A stretch of 64,000 nt of DNA from Selaginella moellendorffii. Its lineage: Eukaryota; Streptophyta; Lycopodiopsida; Selaginellales; Selaginellaceae. The notes beneath the pieces are model-generated. The model worked only from the letters and a program-made list of their open reading frames with translations, was not told the origin of the DNA and did no database searches. The stretch is taken from positions 1,979,139 to 2,043,138 of the forward strand of contig NW_003314266.1 in assembly GCF_000143415.4 (NCBI RefSeq). The letters are read 5' to 3'. Shown here piece by piece: positions 21,831 to 33,589 of this stretch; position 1 is the first letter of the stretch, and each line of letters starts with the position of its first letter. Both the position numbers and the translations under genes were made by a program.

Positions 21831-24313
21831 CCCCCAGCAGTCGAAGAGGCCATTGATGCTTCCATCTAAACCACAATCCACCAGTGTCATATTCCACACC
21901 CTCCAAGCCACACGGGGAATTTTCTGAGCTCTTCTAGTCCTTCAACCGATTGTAGCGATCCACAAGTATGCAATCAAAATTGTTGTAGAAATTCTATATT
22001 TTTCGAAGGGTTTGCTGTCAATCCTCCAGTCTGCGACACCATTGTTGTTGGATTCAAGTGTCAATTCTGCAAAAATGTTCCTCTATGTCGTGCTATCTGC
22101 AAAGCCAAGATGTACTACTTTCTTCCATGAGATAGAGTGGGTAGAAGAGCTGAAATATATGTTGGCACACACATGCATCCAATGCAAGAAGGGATACAAA
22201 AGAGTTTTCTCAACCGTTTCAAAGATGTTGTGTAAAAAGAGACTATGAGAAACTCATTTGCAACTCCAAAGTATGTTCAGAAGACCATCCTCAAAAATTT
22301 AATCACAAACACCTTACTCAATTCAGGTTGCCAAAAGACTCAACTAAACAAGGCTAGTTTGCGGGACTTACTACGAGGAGTACAACTTGCTACTAGCCTA
22401 AGGAGGTACATCCGTTATACTTCATATGTTATAATAATATCTTTTTTTTTACATTATATTGTTTAAGATAAAATCTTGGATGTGTGAATCTTGAGAGGGA
22501 AAGTTGCAATAAAAAATTGACTCCATCCTTGAATTGAAATGGACCTCTCCATATGAGTTCATCCACAGAAGTTTGTTTCCCCCTTCATTTTTAAAATGTC
22601 TATGTTTTCATAGGCTATATTGTAACTTGACAATTGCAACAGCAGAATTTAAAGTACAAGACCAAACAACTCAGGAAATATTTTGGAAGTCCCTCTCTAA
22701 TATTATCCTAAAGTGGACTGATAAGCCTACAAACTTTCGCAGTTTCATAGTAGATGGGGCTACTGCAAACTAGAATAATGTCCAAGCAGTTTTTGGGAAT
22801 GGTCAACCATTGGAAAGTTAAGAGAGGACTTGTGAGTTCTATTGGGCTCAAAGCATAAACCAGCATTACCACCTTATCAAGCTAGAGTTGCAAACAATGT
22901 TAAGTTGCACCTTCTAAAGAAGAGCATGAGGCAAAAGCAAATAAGATCCAAATATGGTGGTGTGAAGATGGCCATACGAACATAAGTTGTCTATCACAAC
23001 TTTGAGTTATGGTTAGGGTGGTGGGAAGTTAGGATATTCCAGTGGGGATATCACTCTTTTCAGGTTTGTTTCTATTTTTTCTTTTCATTTTATTACCTTT
23101 TAATAATGCCTTTTCCATTAAGATCACCCTCTTGAAGACCTCACATACACCTTAATTGTGAATCTCTCTGAAAGTAAGCACTAGAGTTGGCATTCCTCTA
23201 AGGTAGAGAAAGGGAAGATGAATCTATAAGCAACCTGCCTATCAAATTTGATACACACTATAGAGCAATCTTCAAAAGTGCTGACGATTCTACTCTTGAG
23301 CGTGAGCATTGCCCCAACTTGATCCGATCCATCAAAACCACAGCAAAGAAAACAGAGCACGATCCCAGCACCGCGGTGAGGATCTGGCACGAGGAAGAAC
23401 ACGGTCAGCGGCGCACTCATCCGTGTGATTCACAGCAGATGCCCGGCTTGGGCATTTTGACCAGTGATCTTTTCTCTTGTGGGTCCAGCGATCCCAAACC
23501 TCTTTAAAAATCCTATGCAGATTGATCACGACTACGATGTGATTCCCGGCGCAGATATTCAAAATTTTGGAGACGCAGACGCCTCTTTTCCTTTCCGCCC
23601 TTTTCTCTCTGCAAGAAAGATAGCAGCAGCGAGGGGTTCGCTTCACAAACAGCTGCAGCGCTCGAACGGGACCCTCTTGCAAAAAAAGGAAAAAAAAAAA
23701 ACTCGCTCCACGAAAGATGAAAGAAACGTGGCTTCTTCTTCGTCTCTCACGAAACCAATGTTACCTAGGCTATCACATCAGCTCAGCCACAAATCAGCTA
23801 CAATTTCTTGGAGGATCTTCCCAACTATCACCATTGGTACTCTCTAAGTAGCTCCATAGCTAGCCTCGTCTATCTACAACTTCGAAAGATCTATACCACA
23901 TCACCCAAAAGATCAATCCATTCGGCGTCATTAGATCTGTCTCCATCCAGCTACCAAGCTCATCTCAAATGCAAGCGATTCCGCCCCAAAAAGGAGCAGT
24001 GAAAGCAACTGCCAGATCAACCATCGATCGATCGCATTTTTTTAAGGGAAGATTTACACTGGACTAATTAACTCCGGCACGCGTAGTTCTTCCTCGATTA
24101 CACGCAAATTCCTGGTGTGGTGTCTCTCCAAAGTCCCAATTAAACAACATACCCAAAGTGCTTCGTGCTGTGCATGTTGTTCCCCGTGTTGCGCAAACAA
24201 TGATTCAAAATCGTCGTGTATGGTGTCTGTTTGGAGGAATAATAAAATAGAAATAGTCGGAGGGAATCCTTCCAGAATCGAGAGTCCGCTTTGCCATTTG
24301 TTCGGTTGCGTTG
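21831..24313 (-). pseudogene. LRR-RLK 5' fragment plus upstream region, duplicate of 12.9-14.1 kb
   Basis: 21831-21963 matches RLK coding sequence at about 12900-13062 (LRR-NT region), and 23283-24313 matches from about 13056 through the start codon to 14119. The two parts abut in the parent gene but are separated here by 1.3 kb. The copy lacks the rest of the ectodomain and the kinase. It has frame-breaking differences around the former signal peptide, so it is a truncated pseudogene. The promoter part is better preserved than the AT-rich surroundings, and gene X copy B follows directly on its right. Confidence 0.8.
21964..23282 (+). mobile_element. Insertion with decayed transposase-like coding sequence
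   Basis: This 1.3-kb block splits the RLK pseudogene at GATCCAC/ACGATTC. On the + strand it shows relics such as CDTIVVGFKCQFCKNVPLCR (cysteine-rich), PKYVQKTILKNLITN, and FRSFIVDGATAN followed by a stop and NNVQAVFGNGQP. The last two look like a DDE transposase core (IVDGATAN-x-NAV). Multiple stops and frameshifts make it non-functional. The superfamily is uncertain; MULE-like is my best guess. No terminal inverted repeats or TSD were identified. Confidence 0.45.
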
Positions 24314-24385
24314 AGTCAGAGTTGGACTTTTTTATTTAAGAGCTTGGTCAAAGCTTGTGCAGGTGTGCTAAGCTACAGAGCCTTT

Positions 24386-25500
24386 GGACGTTTCCCTTGT
24401 TTGGTTTGCTTGGCTGCTAGCTCCGGTATAGATTTGGATAAATTCCGTTCAGTCTCTAGAAAAAAAGCTGGAATAAGAAACTTTTTTAACGATATCAACA
24501 AGAATTATACACTTACATCCAGTATTTCTGTATGTTCTCTTTTGTCGAAAGAAAGTTGTCATATACGGTTCTCTTGTTGGAGGCATCAGCGTTAAAATTT
24601 TATGGAAAAAATTTCATCCACAAATAAATAAATTGCTACGCATTGCATGTAGCAACGCTTGGTTTGCTTAATGGTAGTTTTATTATTACTTATTAATCTA
24701 ATTGATCAAATAAAGTTTATAATTATAAGCATGTTAGTAATTTATAAACACAAGATTAATCTTATTGCATATCAACCATTAGATAATAGAATAAAAAAGA
24801 ATATACTAGAAAGGGTTTAGGAAAGTTTATAAATTATAAACATGTTTATAAATTATAAATACCAGATTAATCTAAATGAATACCAACCGTTAGATGGTAG
24901 AATATCCAAGCATATTCTAGGTATATTCACTACCATCCCAGTCCCCCTATAGGTTTGCTTAAGCAAACCAAAAATAATGTATGCTCTAATTTCCATATAA
25001 TGGATTTTTAATAGTCAGTATAAACATATGAAAAAATATTATAAAACACTGGAATTATTTAAATATATTTATGTACAATTATTATTCAACTGTGGGAATA
25101 GTTGTCTGTTCCACAATGATAAATCAACTGGTGCTAATATTTTTCTCTAGACTGTTTAAGGCGGCAATGTATGACGGTGTCAGTTTGTTCAAATTCATCG
25201 TGGTCTACATCACGAGGTCTTTGCTTTACATTCTTGTGTTTTGGCCATCGCTGCTCCACCGTTTGGATTGCCCTCATGGGATCAAACGCTGCAATTGTCT
25301 AGGCGGTTGTCTACACGGGGCTGGTTCATGTCTACATGCTGCAGTCTCCCCATGAAATCCTAATCGTTTGTCACCAGAAGCAAGCTGTGCGACAAGAGAA
25401 GGCCATTGAAGCTTTGAGGGAGTTTGATGAGGCAACAGGTTACTTTACCGTAAAATCTGAAGAGCCTCAAGAAACTTGAAGATCAAGGACTACGATGAAA
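24386..25500 (+). pseudogene. Gene X relic, copy B, split by an insertion
   Basis: Homologous to copy A (GACGTTTCCC at 24388 onward). The left part ends at GAGGCATCAGCGTT (about 24596) and resumes at GTCTGTTCCACAATG (about 25094), whereas in copy A these two sequences are contiguous. Peptide relics include MINQLVLIFFSRLFKAAMYD, GVSLFKFIVVYITRSLLYIL, LVHVYMLQSPHEIL and AVRQEKAIEALREFDEATG. Frameshifts are present. The family is unknown; see copy A. Confidence 0.5.
24597..25093. mobile_element. Insertion containing a MITE-like element
   Basis: About 497 bp that copy A lacks, with GTT on both sides (possible 3-bp duplication). It contains 24628-24976, which recurs at about 53970-54313. In both copies the segment begins with a TTGCTAC...GTAGCAA hairpin. 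It then runs from TTGGTTTGCTTAA (24659-24671) to its inverted repeat TTAAGCAAACCAA (24959-24971), which lies in the perfect palindrome GGTTTGCTTAAGCAAACC. There is no coding potential. The class is undetermined. Confidence 0.55.
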
Positions 25501-26900
25501 GAATGAATATTTATCTTACTTTTAATTCCAATATGAATGGATGGAATGAATATTAATTCCATTGCCTCCAAGCTTCTTCACGATCTTACGACTGTTAGTC
25601 TTCTGGATGATTTTGCTGATGCTCGCATTCTTTCTCAAGTGATCCTCTAGGAGTGACCTTCTCTTGTCTTTAAAGATCTAGACTATGCATTGCTAGGTGA
25701 GTTCTCTTGTAACACTACACTAAACTGCGGGGATTGATGTCTTGTAACCATAAGCATGGCAGGCTGATTGTAAGGAACATCAATGATTTACATGTGGTTC
25801 CATATGGGGTAATGAAGCAAGGATCACTATTGCAATACCATTGTATGCATCACTGAAAACAGTATTGTGATCCATTTGCTGGTTATATTTTTCTTTGATT
25901 ATCAACTACCTTGGAAAATGGGCTTTCACAGGGATTAGTGATACCACCAACATACATCTAAGTAGCAATACGGTTTACAGAAAATTGCATGATCCATCGC
26001 TGCTCCGAGCTTACACTGCATGGACAACTGGGAATGGGGTGTAACATGATTATGACAGTAGACAAGGCTTCCTGTCAGACAGGTGAGTTCAAATGGAGTA
26101 ATATGTTAGAAAAACATTTTTGTGTATTGTAAGTAGCAAAACATGGTTTATTTAATCAGTTTTTCTAATTATTTAAAAACCAGAATACTAATTGCATTAA
26201 AAAAACTTCAGGTAATAAATATTAAAAGGTCTAATAATATAAGTTATGTGAATTTTTTAAAATATATGTAAGCTAAATTAGTAAATATTTATAAAAAATA
26301 TTAATAAGTAATATTTAAATTATGAACATATAAAGATAAGTGCATTGTTTTAGATGCAAGCATGCAATAATTGTAAAAGAAAAAAATTTAGTTGATAAAT
26401 AATACAAAGTATATGAAATTTTTAATTTTCTAGGCTAGATATATTATATTTTAATAATTAGCAGATTTTTAAAAATAAATTATGTATTAAAATAATAATT
26501 TTTTTAGCTAAAACAGATAAATATGAAATTTTTTTAATAATTATTATGGATCTTATCAGTTGTAATTTATACTAGAATAATTTTAGCAATATCTAATATT
26601 ATTTATTTTATTACAGGTAAAAACATATTTTTTTTGTATTATTTCAAGTAAATAAATTAAAAACTACCAAGAAGTGAAAAAGATGAGATTTGGCAAATGA
26701 TTTCAATCCTAAATGAGTTAATTAAAGTTGTAGATAAAAATAATATTGTTATAAGATTCATAATTTCCATATCTAAAGAGTTAAGAATTATTATTATTAT
26801 TATTATTATATGATCTTTATACAGATTTTTACCCCTACTAGCAAGATCCTAGCTCTACTGGGACAATTAAATGTTTTATGATTGAAATTGTTCCTTTAGA
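25501..26900. other. Non-coding, mostly AT-rich sequence
   Basis: The first 150 bp carry the gene Y edge also seen at 19670-19800. The rest is AT-rich, with a short (TTA)n run at about 26788-26808. No gene or structured element was recognised. Confidence 0.55.
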
Positions 26901-29255
26901 ATTTTTGAGTCCCTACTTTCTATAGTGGTTTTACAAGTGGTGAGTTGTGAAATGGATAGTGATCAAACACTAAACCATTTTACTTAAGCTTGGTAATGAC
27001 AGGCTTGAGTTGCAATGGTTAATTCTTTTCCAAGGAACCTTGTTATTGAATTTCTTAGAACTCACTTAGGCTCTTTAATATGTAACAATATTTTTGTTTG
27101 AATTTAATCTTTTTCTTCTTTCATGAGTGCATATTTAGTCCTATTGTAACATGTTAGTCCTAGTTCAATTCTAACATTATTTTTGCATTTAAGAAAAGAG
27201 TTGATTATCAATAGAAGATTAAGCTTACTATGAAGAAAAATAGACATACAAAGGCCTAACCAATAGCAATAGGGAAATTTGATTGCTCATAGCCAGCAAC
27301 TTTCATCAAAGAGAAAAGTTTATCATATTCAATAGTGACTTTTTTCTACTACATTATGTGAATTAAAACACATGTGCACTATTAAGAGTTCTAAAGTGCC
27401 AATCCCACCAATAGTAAGAGAGCAACTCTAGGGCCACAAGGTTGCACAAATAGTCAATTTTGTAATTGTCAAAAAATGAATTCATCCATTTCATCTACTT
27501 TTAGAATCACATGTTACTGTTCTTTACCCTTGTTAAACTTCCATAAGCTTGCTGCAAATAATTATCAAACAAAGCTGATGTAGTAGCAGTAGCTTAGGTG
27601 AATGGGTATTTATGATTGCATTATTTGATAAATGGATATATAGTGAAAGTAGTTTTTTTTCTTGCAAGTTTCTTATAACTGCAAGATAAATCATATAACT
27701 ATTTTAATAGCATGCATAAGATTAGAATGGAATCCACATACCAGTGTCAAGACCAAGTATGTAAAACCTAAGTTTCTCCATGTCTTGGTATTTTTTGAGC
27801 TTGCTGCAAATCTTGAGATTAAAAATCTTCAAACAAATACCATCAATGTGAAAAGATAATTCTCATCTCATATTGTAGTTAGTTCCTTGGCTGGCAATCC
27901 TATGATTTCTTATTTAGCCTTTTGAAATGCAACAACGTACATATGACTGCTATTATCCTCTATACACATCTTTAGAGCATACTTGAACTCCATCTACATT
28001 GTCTCAAGATTGCAAGAGCTGTAAAACTAGCCATCTACTGTTTAGGTAGCCTTTTGTCACATTGTTGTTCATTCATAAGATTGATATATGTTTAGTGTGG
28101 CATACAGGCTCGTGTAAATAGAATATAATCATGCATTTGGGCATTTGGATTATATTCTAATTGCTCTTTGGCTTGTGTAGATAGAAGCAATGTCAAGTTA
28201 TGTTAGTGAAAGTCAAGCTCATATATCCAGTAATGACTATAGCCAGTAGTAGTCACTTGTTCATCCAATAACTTCATATTTACTAGTGGCCAACAAGAGG
28301 AATTCATATTTCCAAGATTTAATAAGGTACTATTGCCATTGTTGGAAAACATAGAACCTAAACCACCAGGTGATCTAAGGCAAGAAAGTAATTGATATAG
28401 AGTGACCACCACAATTCCTATGAGCCTGTTGCATGGTTGGAGCTTGTTAACAATGACATTATTCATAACCAAAAGAATTGAAAAGCAAGGTAAGGAACAA
28501 TGGTCAAGAGGCATTAGAGATATTGAAGCTCTAATGAAAAAGAGGCTAAAGTTTCCATTCTCTATCTGTAGGAAATTTTGATATTTGATGGATTCTCTAA
28601 CAATTTCCTCAAAAGACTTTATTCACTAGCTAATACCTAGTTGAAAACTTGCACCCTCAAAGCTTAAATGCATTGCTCATTTTCTTGAGTCCTTTCAATT
28701 CCATATCCTTGTGATCAAGGCACTTATAAGCTTGCTTAGTCCTTGATTCCTGGACAAAGAAAACATCAATGTCTATAAAAAAATGGCAAAAGTAGCCTCT
28801 AGCTTTAGAAGGAAAACTTGTTCTTTCTTTTGAATAGAAGGTTTTAATGCAAAAGTGTTGCAAATATGATTGTAGGTATTAAAAGTTATCTATTAGCGAG
28901 TCCTTTTGGAAATTTTTTCTTTATTACCATGACGGCAAGAGGTTGGTATTGTTGGACCCTTTATCAGCTCCACCCAAATTAATTGAGAAACTAATTTTCA
29001 CATGTGCACTTGGCTAGAAGAATATAAGGGCAAAATTCCTAAATGTTATTAATCAACTATATATGACTTAATTAGAGAAACTCATTTGTTAACTTGCACT
29101 TGCTTTTAGATTTGCTAGTAAAGCATATATACAAAATATAAAGATTATCCTGAATACAATAATATTGTTTCCATGTCAAAATTTGAATTTTCATGATTAT
29201 CCCAGAAACTAACTCTTGGGATTGGGGTTAAAGCCCAAAGCCCAAGGCATGCATC

Positions 29256-29642
29256 TGTCAAGACCCCCAACAAGATCAAGACTGGAAAATGCTAAAGACA
29301 AAGAGAAAAAGCTAGTGAAAACAAAGAAGAAGCCTTAGACTGGTGTTGATTCAGATTGTGGAGAAATGGAACAAGGCTAACCTATATATACTATAGGTTG
29401 ATGAAGCTCCACCACTCTTGGATCGAGGACGGCCTAAATACAGTTGAGGTCGAGGAGGCGCCACATCATCATCAGGAATGTGGCTCGAGACTCAGGAATC
29501 GGGAAGTGTCTCGAGACTCAGGAATCGGGAAGTGTCTCGAGAGTCAGGAATAGGGAAGTGTCTCGGGAGTCAGGAATGTGGTCTGCAGGTCAGGAATCCG
29601 GCGAGGGTCAGGAATGTGGCAAGAATTGGGGGATTCCTGACA
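29256..29642 (-). repeat. 3' LTR of gypsy copy 1
   Basis: 387 bp, bounded TG...CA. It contains a 26-bp tandem repeat (units with CAGGAATCGGGAAGTGTCTC) in the region upstream of the TATA box (U3 on the minus strand), then TATATATA and the ACAATCTGAATCAA start region. A purine-rich tract directly adjoins it. Confidence 0.9.
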
Positions 29643-29677
29643 GCACCCCCTCCTCAAGAACAAGTGGAACGAGGATG

Positions 29678-30139
29678 TCAACGAGAACGAAGAGGAGGAT
29701 GAGATGAGCGGCGAGGGATGGGAGATGGAGAAAAAAAATGAGGACTGGGACGAGAAGGATAGTGGCGGTGGAAGTCCTGAACAAGGTCAGGAGAATGAAT
29801 CAGGTTGTCCGCAAGTTCCCAAGTGCGTTCCTCAGGTCCGTAACCCTTCCAGTCCACCAGATAGTAGAGTTTAGACCGTGAAATCTTGGAATCAAGGATG
29901 TCCTGAACCTCGTACTCAGACCCATCCTCGAGCTGCACTGGTGGAGGCGGAGGAATGACCCGATTTGGAATAGGACTGGGAATATAAGGCTCAAGGAGAG
30001 AGGAGTGAAAAACGGGGTGAATTTGATATGAGGAGGGAAGTGCAAGGCGATAAGTGACAGGATTAATGATGGCAGTGATAGGGAAAGGACCAAGGTGTTT
30101 GAAATCGAGTTTTGGACAGGGCCTGGTGGTGGAGATATT
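29678..30139 (-). CDS. Integrase C-terminus and chromodomain, gypsy copy 1
   Basis: In-frame continuation of pol after a single TGA (30142-30140). It reads KLDFKHLGPFPITAIINPVT (integrase C-terminal fold), HPVFHSSLLEPYIP, then a chromodomain: YEVQDILDSKISRSKLYYLV, DWKGYGPEERTWELADNL. Chromodomains at this place define chromoviruses and are thought to guide integration to marked chromatin. The preceding stop is the only break seen here. Confidence 0.85.
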   Translation of the reverse strand, partial: NISTTRPCPKLDFKHLGPFPITAIINPVTYRLALPSSYQIHPVFHSSLLEPYIPSPIPNRVIPPPPPVQLEDGSEYEVQDILDSKISRSKLYYLVDWKGYGPEERTWELADNLIHSPDLVQDFHRHYPSRPSPHFFSPSPIPRRSSHPPLRSR

Positions 30140-32815
30140 TCACCTGAGGAGCCAGACTTTATCCCCGATATTGTAAGGGGGACAATCCTGACGATGGACA
30201 TTGGCAAATGTTTTATGAGATTCCTGAGCACGATGAAGGTGGAAGGAGATGGAGTTGTGGATTTCCTGGAGGTTGGAGATAAATGCCTCAGAGTGGGGAT
30301 TTGAACGAGAGGATTCAGATGGAGAAGGAAGTGAGAGATTGAATCGGGGATTTCGGCCAGAGTTCGCAAAGAAGGGGGAAACTCGAAGAGAGGAGTGAAC
30401 AGAGTTGTTATAGGAGAACTCAGCAAGGGGAAGGATATCGAACCAGTTATCCTGATGATAGTTGATGAAGCACCTCAAGAATTGTTCCAACGTCTGAATC
30501 GTTCGCTCGGACTGCCCATCAGTTTGAGGATGATATGCTGAAGAGAGGTTGGCCTTCACTCCAAGCAGCTGCAAAAACCGTTGCCAGAAATGAGAGATGA
30601 ACTGAGGCCCCCGATCCGAAACCACATATGTAGGAATCCCATGAAGTCGGAAAATTTCCCTGAATACCAGTTTTGCCATGTCCTCGCCCGAAAACTCCTT
30701 GGTACATGGCAAGAAGTGCGCCATCTTTGTGAAGCGATCCACCACGACTAAAATGCTGTTGAAGCCTCTAGAACTCGGAAGATCACTCAAGAAATCCATG
30801 GAGATGGATTCCCAAGGACCTGAAGGGACCGGAAGGGAACGAAGCAAACCTGAAGGAAGGTGGCGAGGTACCTTATTCCGGGCACAAGTGTCACAGGAGG
30901 TAACAAAAGCTTTGATGTAGTCATCCATGTGAGGCCACCAAAAGTCCCGTGCAACTAGCTCATAGGTTTTCGCAATGCCGAAGTGACCAGCAGTCGGGCT
31001 ATCGTGGCACGCCATCAGGACCAACCTTCGAGCATCACCTTCAGGAACGTAAAGCTGCTCCCCACGGTACAATAAGCCATCTAAGAACTCGAACTCGTCA
31101 AATCGCCGGCAGTCGGGAGTCACTGGGTGTCCAGCCTGAAGATGGGGGAAAATGTCGCTAGCGAGATCATCGGATTGAAGATCGTTTCTGATTGCATCCA
31201 TCAAGGAGGAGTCCTGAGGGGCCAGGGAAATTGCCATAACTTGAAGCCGATCAGGACCGAGGATAACTTGATCCTGTTGATCGAAGGCAGGATTACCAGG
31301 CCTGAGACTGAGATAGGAGCGCCTTGAAAGAGCATCAGGAAGGCCTTGAAACTTTCCAGGTCTGTACTTGATAACAAAGTCAAACCGACTCAGGAATTGT
31401 GCCCACCTTGCTTGATGACGGCTTAAAACTCGGGAAGTGGCAAAGTACTCGAGATTTTTGTGATCCGTCCAGACTGTTGTTTGATGGCTCGCCCCCTCCA
31501 AGAAACGGCGCCACTCTCCAAAGGAATCCACGATGGCAAGGAGCTCCTTGTCGTGGATTTCGTAATTGATCTCCGCAGGCTGGAATTTCCGAGAATGGAA
31601 AGCGACCGGATGAAGTTCGTGATCCGCTCCGAGTTGAAACAGCACAGCACCAATGGCAAAGTCGGAGGCGTCAGCCTCGATGAAGAAAGGTTGTGAGGAA
31701 TCAGCATGGATCAAGACAGGAGCAAAACTGAAGGCCGCCTTGAGTGTGTCGAAGGCGTGCTGGGCAGCAGCAGACCAAGAGAAGGGAACATCCTTGCGAG
31801 TGAGATGTGTGAGAGGAAGGACAATGTCAGAGTAGTGATCAATGAATTTGCGATAGAAGTTGGCGAAGCCAAGGAAAACCTGAACGTCCGACATTGATTG
31901 TGGAGGCTCCCATTCGAGAATAGTCTTGACTTTAGCAGGATCCATCGTGACACCCTCAGGAGTGACAATGTACCCAAGGAACTCCACAGACTGCTGATCA
32001 AAGGAACATTTCTCAAGCTTCGCGTATAGGCCGTGTTCTCGCAGCTTCGCTAGCACCTTGTGAACATGTTCGTCATGCTCCTCCTGAGTTGTTGAGTAGA
32101 TGAGGATGTCATCAAGGTAGACGATCACCATCTGATCAAGAAACTCCCGAAAAACGTCGTTCGCCATGTGTTGGAAAACCGCTAGAGCATTTATCAAGCC
32201 AAATGGCATGACAGTGTACTCGAAGTGGCCATAGCGGGTTCGGAACGCAGTCTTCCATTCATCACCAGGCCGGATCCGGATTAGGTTGTATGCTCCACGG
32301 AGGTCGATCTTGGTGAAGAAGCGGGCACCGCCGAGGCGTTCCAACAGGTCCGAGATCAGGGGCAGCGGATAACGGTTCCGAATAGTCACCTTGTTCAAAC
32401 CTCGGTAGTCGATGACTAGCCGCAAGCTCCCATCCTTCTTCTTGACAAAGAAGACAGGCGCTCCAGCCGGGGACTGCGAATGCTGAATGTAGCCCGAGGC
32501 AAGGTTCTCATCCACGTACTCTTTGAGGGCCTTAAGCTCGGACGGGGATAACCCGTAGATAGGCCCCCACGGAGGTGACGCTCCTTCCTGTAAATCAATG
32601 GGACAATCATAAGGCCGATGAACAGGCAGTACACTAGCTTTTTTCTTGTCAAACACATCCCCAAAATCATGATACTTCTCAGGAAGACTGACAGGAGAAA
32701 TATGTAAAGCAAAAAGAAAAAGAGGTTCTTCATGAAGGAGTTCTTTCATAGTGATTGTGGAGATAGGAGGGGGGGGTACGACTAAATGGAATGATGAGAC
32801 GAGGATACTGTCCAA
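30140..32815 (-). CDS. Pol: reverse transcriptase, RNase H, integrase, gypsy copy 1
   Basis: An 891-codon open frame with no usual ATG at its end; it is probably expressed as part of a gag-pol product. Domains in order: RT ([44 protein letters not shown] with catalytic Asp-Asp, LGYIVTPEG), RNase H (FFIEADASDFAIGAVL, INYEIHDKELLAIV, VWTDHKNLEYF), integrase zinc finger (HDSPTAGHFGIAKTYELV, CDTCARNK) and catalytic core (SMDFLSDLP, VVSDRGPQF, HPQTDGQSER with Glu following). The visible catalytic residues appear intact. The frame ends at a TGA just after the integrase core. The YxDD box reads YLDD. The frame differs by +1 from the protease frame upstream. Confidence 0.93.
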   Translation of the reverse strand: MDSILVSSFHLVVPPPPISTITMKELLHEEPLFLFALHISPVSLPEKYHDFGDVFDKKKASVLPVHRPYDCPIDLQEGASPPWGPIYGLSPSELKALKEYVDENLASGYIQHSQSPAGAPVFFVKKKDGSLRLVIDYRGLNKVTIRNRYPLPLISDLLERLGGARFFTKIDLRGAYNLIRIRPGDEWKTAFRTRYGHFEYTVMPFGLINALAVFQHMANDVFREFLDQMVIVYLDDILIYSTTQEEHDEHVHKVLAKLREHGLYAKLEKCSFDQQSVEFLGYIVTPEGVTMDPAKVKTILEWEPPQSMSDVQVFLGFANFYRKFIDHYSDIVLPLTHLTRKDVPFSWSAAAQHAFDTLKAAFSFAPVLIHADSSQPFFIEADASDFAIGAVLFQLGADHELHPVAFHSRKFQPAEINYEIHDKELLAIVDSFGEWRRFLEGASHQTTVWTDHKNLEYFATSRVLSRHQARWAQFLSRFDFVIKYRPGKFQGLPDALSRRSYLSLRPGNPAFDQQDQVILGPDRLQVMAISLAPQDSSLMDAIRNDLQSDDLASDIFPHLQAGHPVTPDCRRFDEFEFLDGLLYRGEQLYVPEGDARRLVLMACHDSPTAGHFGIAKTYELVARDFWWPHMDDYIKAFVTSCDTCARNKVPRHLPSGLLRSLPVPSGPWESISMDFLSDLPSSRGFNSILVVVDRFTKMAHFLPCTKEFSGEDMAKLVFREIFRLHGIPTYVVSDRGPQFISHFWQRFLQLLGVKANLSSAYHPQTDGQSERTIQTLEQFLRCFINYHQDNWFDILPLAEFSYNNSVHSSLRVSPFFANSGRNPRFNLSLPSPSESSRSNPHSEAFISNLQEIHNSISFHLHRAQESHKTFANVHRQDCPPYNIGDKVWLLR

Positions 32816-33494
32816 TGTAAGATGGAAGAGAGGAAAAATAAGAGGATGAAAACTTCGTAGAGTCAGGAACAGAACCCCGACTTGAGTTTAGGGAACTTTT
32901 CCTGATTCGGACTTGATGAACACCAGGGGAAGCCGTGGGAGATGGTGATGTGGGAGAGACGAGCTGTAAGTCCTTCCAACAAATCTGAGGCTGATGTAGT
33001 TGGAACCAAGGAAGACCGAGCACTATAGAGGAGGATTTGCTGTTGATGATGTTGAAGGCAATATCGGTGACGGTGGACCCGATGTGTACTTGAACGGGCA
33101 ACATTTCCCTAAGTCCAGAAGATGGAGACACAAAATGCCCGCCGATGCCTTCAACCCTCAGATCCCGTATGGTAGGAGAAAGAGGAACGTGATGTCGGGC
33201 AGCAAAGTCCGTGTCCATGAAGCAAGAAGTTGCACCCGAGTCCAGTAGCGCCAAAGCCTTGAGTCCTGATTGTCCGGTGAAAGAAAGGAGACATGGGACG
33301 CGGAAGTTGCGGGAATTGGTGGTGGCTTTGATGAAAGGTGGTGAGGAGCTTGATAAGGAAGAAAAGTGATTTTTATTTGGGGAGTCCAAACAGACAGCTC
33401 CTACTCTGTTTGGACAGGGTCGTTTCCCGACTGCAACAAAGGTGGACTTTGAGGCAGAGTGAACTCGAGCAATCGGGGAGGCTTCCTGGGACAC
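32730..33494 (-). CDS. Aspartic protease domain, gypsy copy 1
   Basis: 254-codon frame whose upstream end is GTG, so it is probably reached by a frameshift from gag. The retropepsin site is [13 protein letters not shown], with a second motif [12 protein letters not shown]. It overlaps the RT frame at a run of eight C residues (minus strand, 32776-32769); RT is +1 to it. The same break occurs in copy 2. Confidence 0.85.
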   Translation of the reverse strand: MSQEASPIARVHSASKSTFVAVGKRPCPNRVGAVCLDSPNKNHFSSLSSSSPPFIKATTNSRNFRVPCLLSFTGQSGLKALALLDSGATSCFMDTDFAARHHVPLSPTIRDLRVEGIGGHFVSPSSGLREMLPVQVHIGSTVTDIAFNIINSKSSSIVLGLPWFQLHQPQICWKDLQLVSPTSPSPTASPGVHQVRIRKSSLNSSRGSVPDSTKFSSSYFSSLPSYIGQYPRLIIPFSRTPPSYLHNHYERTPS

Positions 33495-33589
33495 ACAGCT
33501 GCTTTGTGATTAGGATCAGCACAGTAGAGGCAAAGATTATGAGATATTCGACGTTGCCTCTCAGCAGGACTCAACTTCCCTCTAATGAG

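Noticed and set aside
24631-24976. Helitron as identity of the hairpin-bearing small element
   Set aside because: A hairpin is present, but neither TC start nor CTRR end nor insertion into AT could be shown.
30678-31897. Several + strand ORFs over gypsy copy 1, repeated over copy 2
   Set aside because: Antisense shadows of the pol gene; their conservation between copies follows from pol itself.
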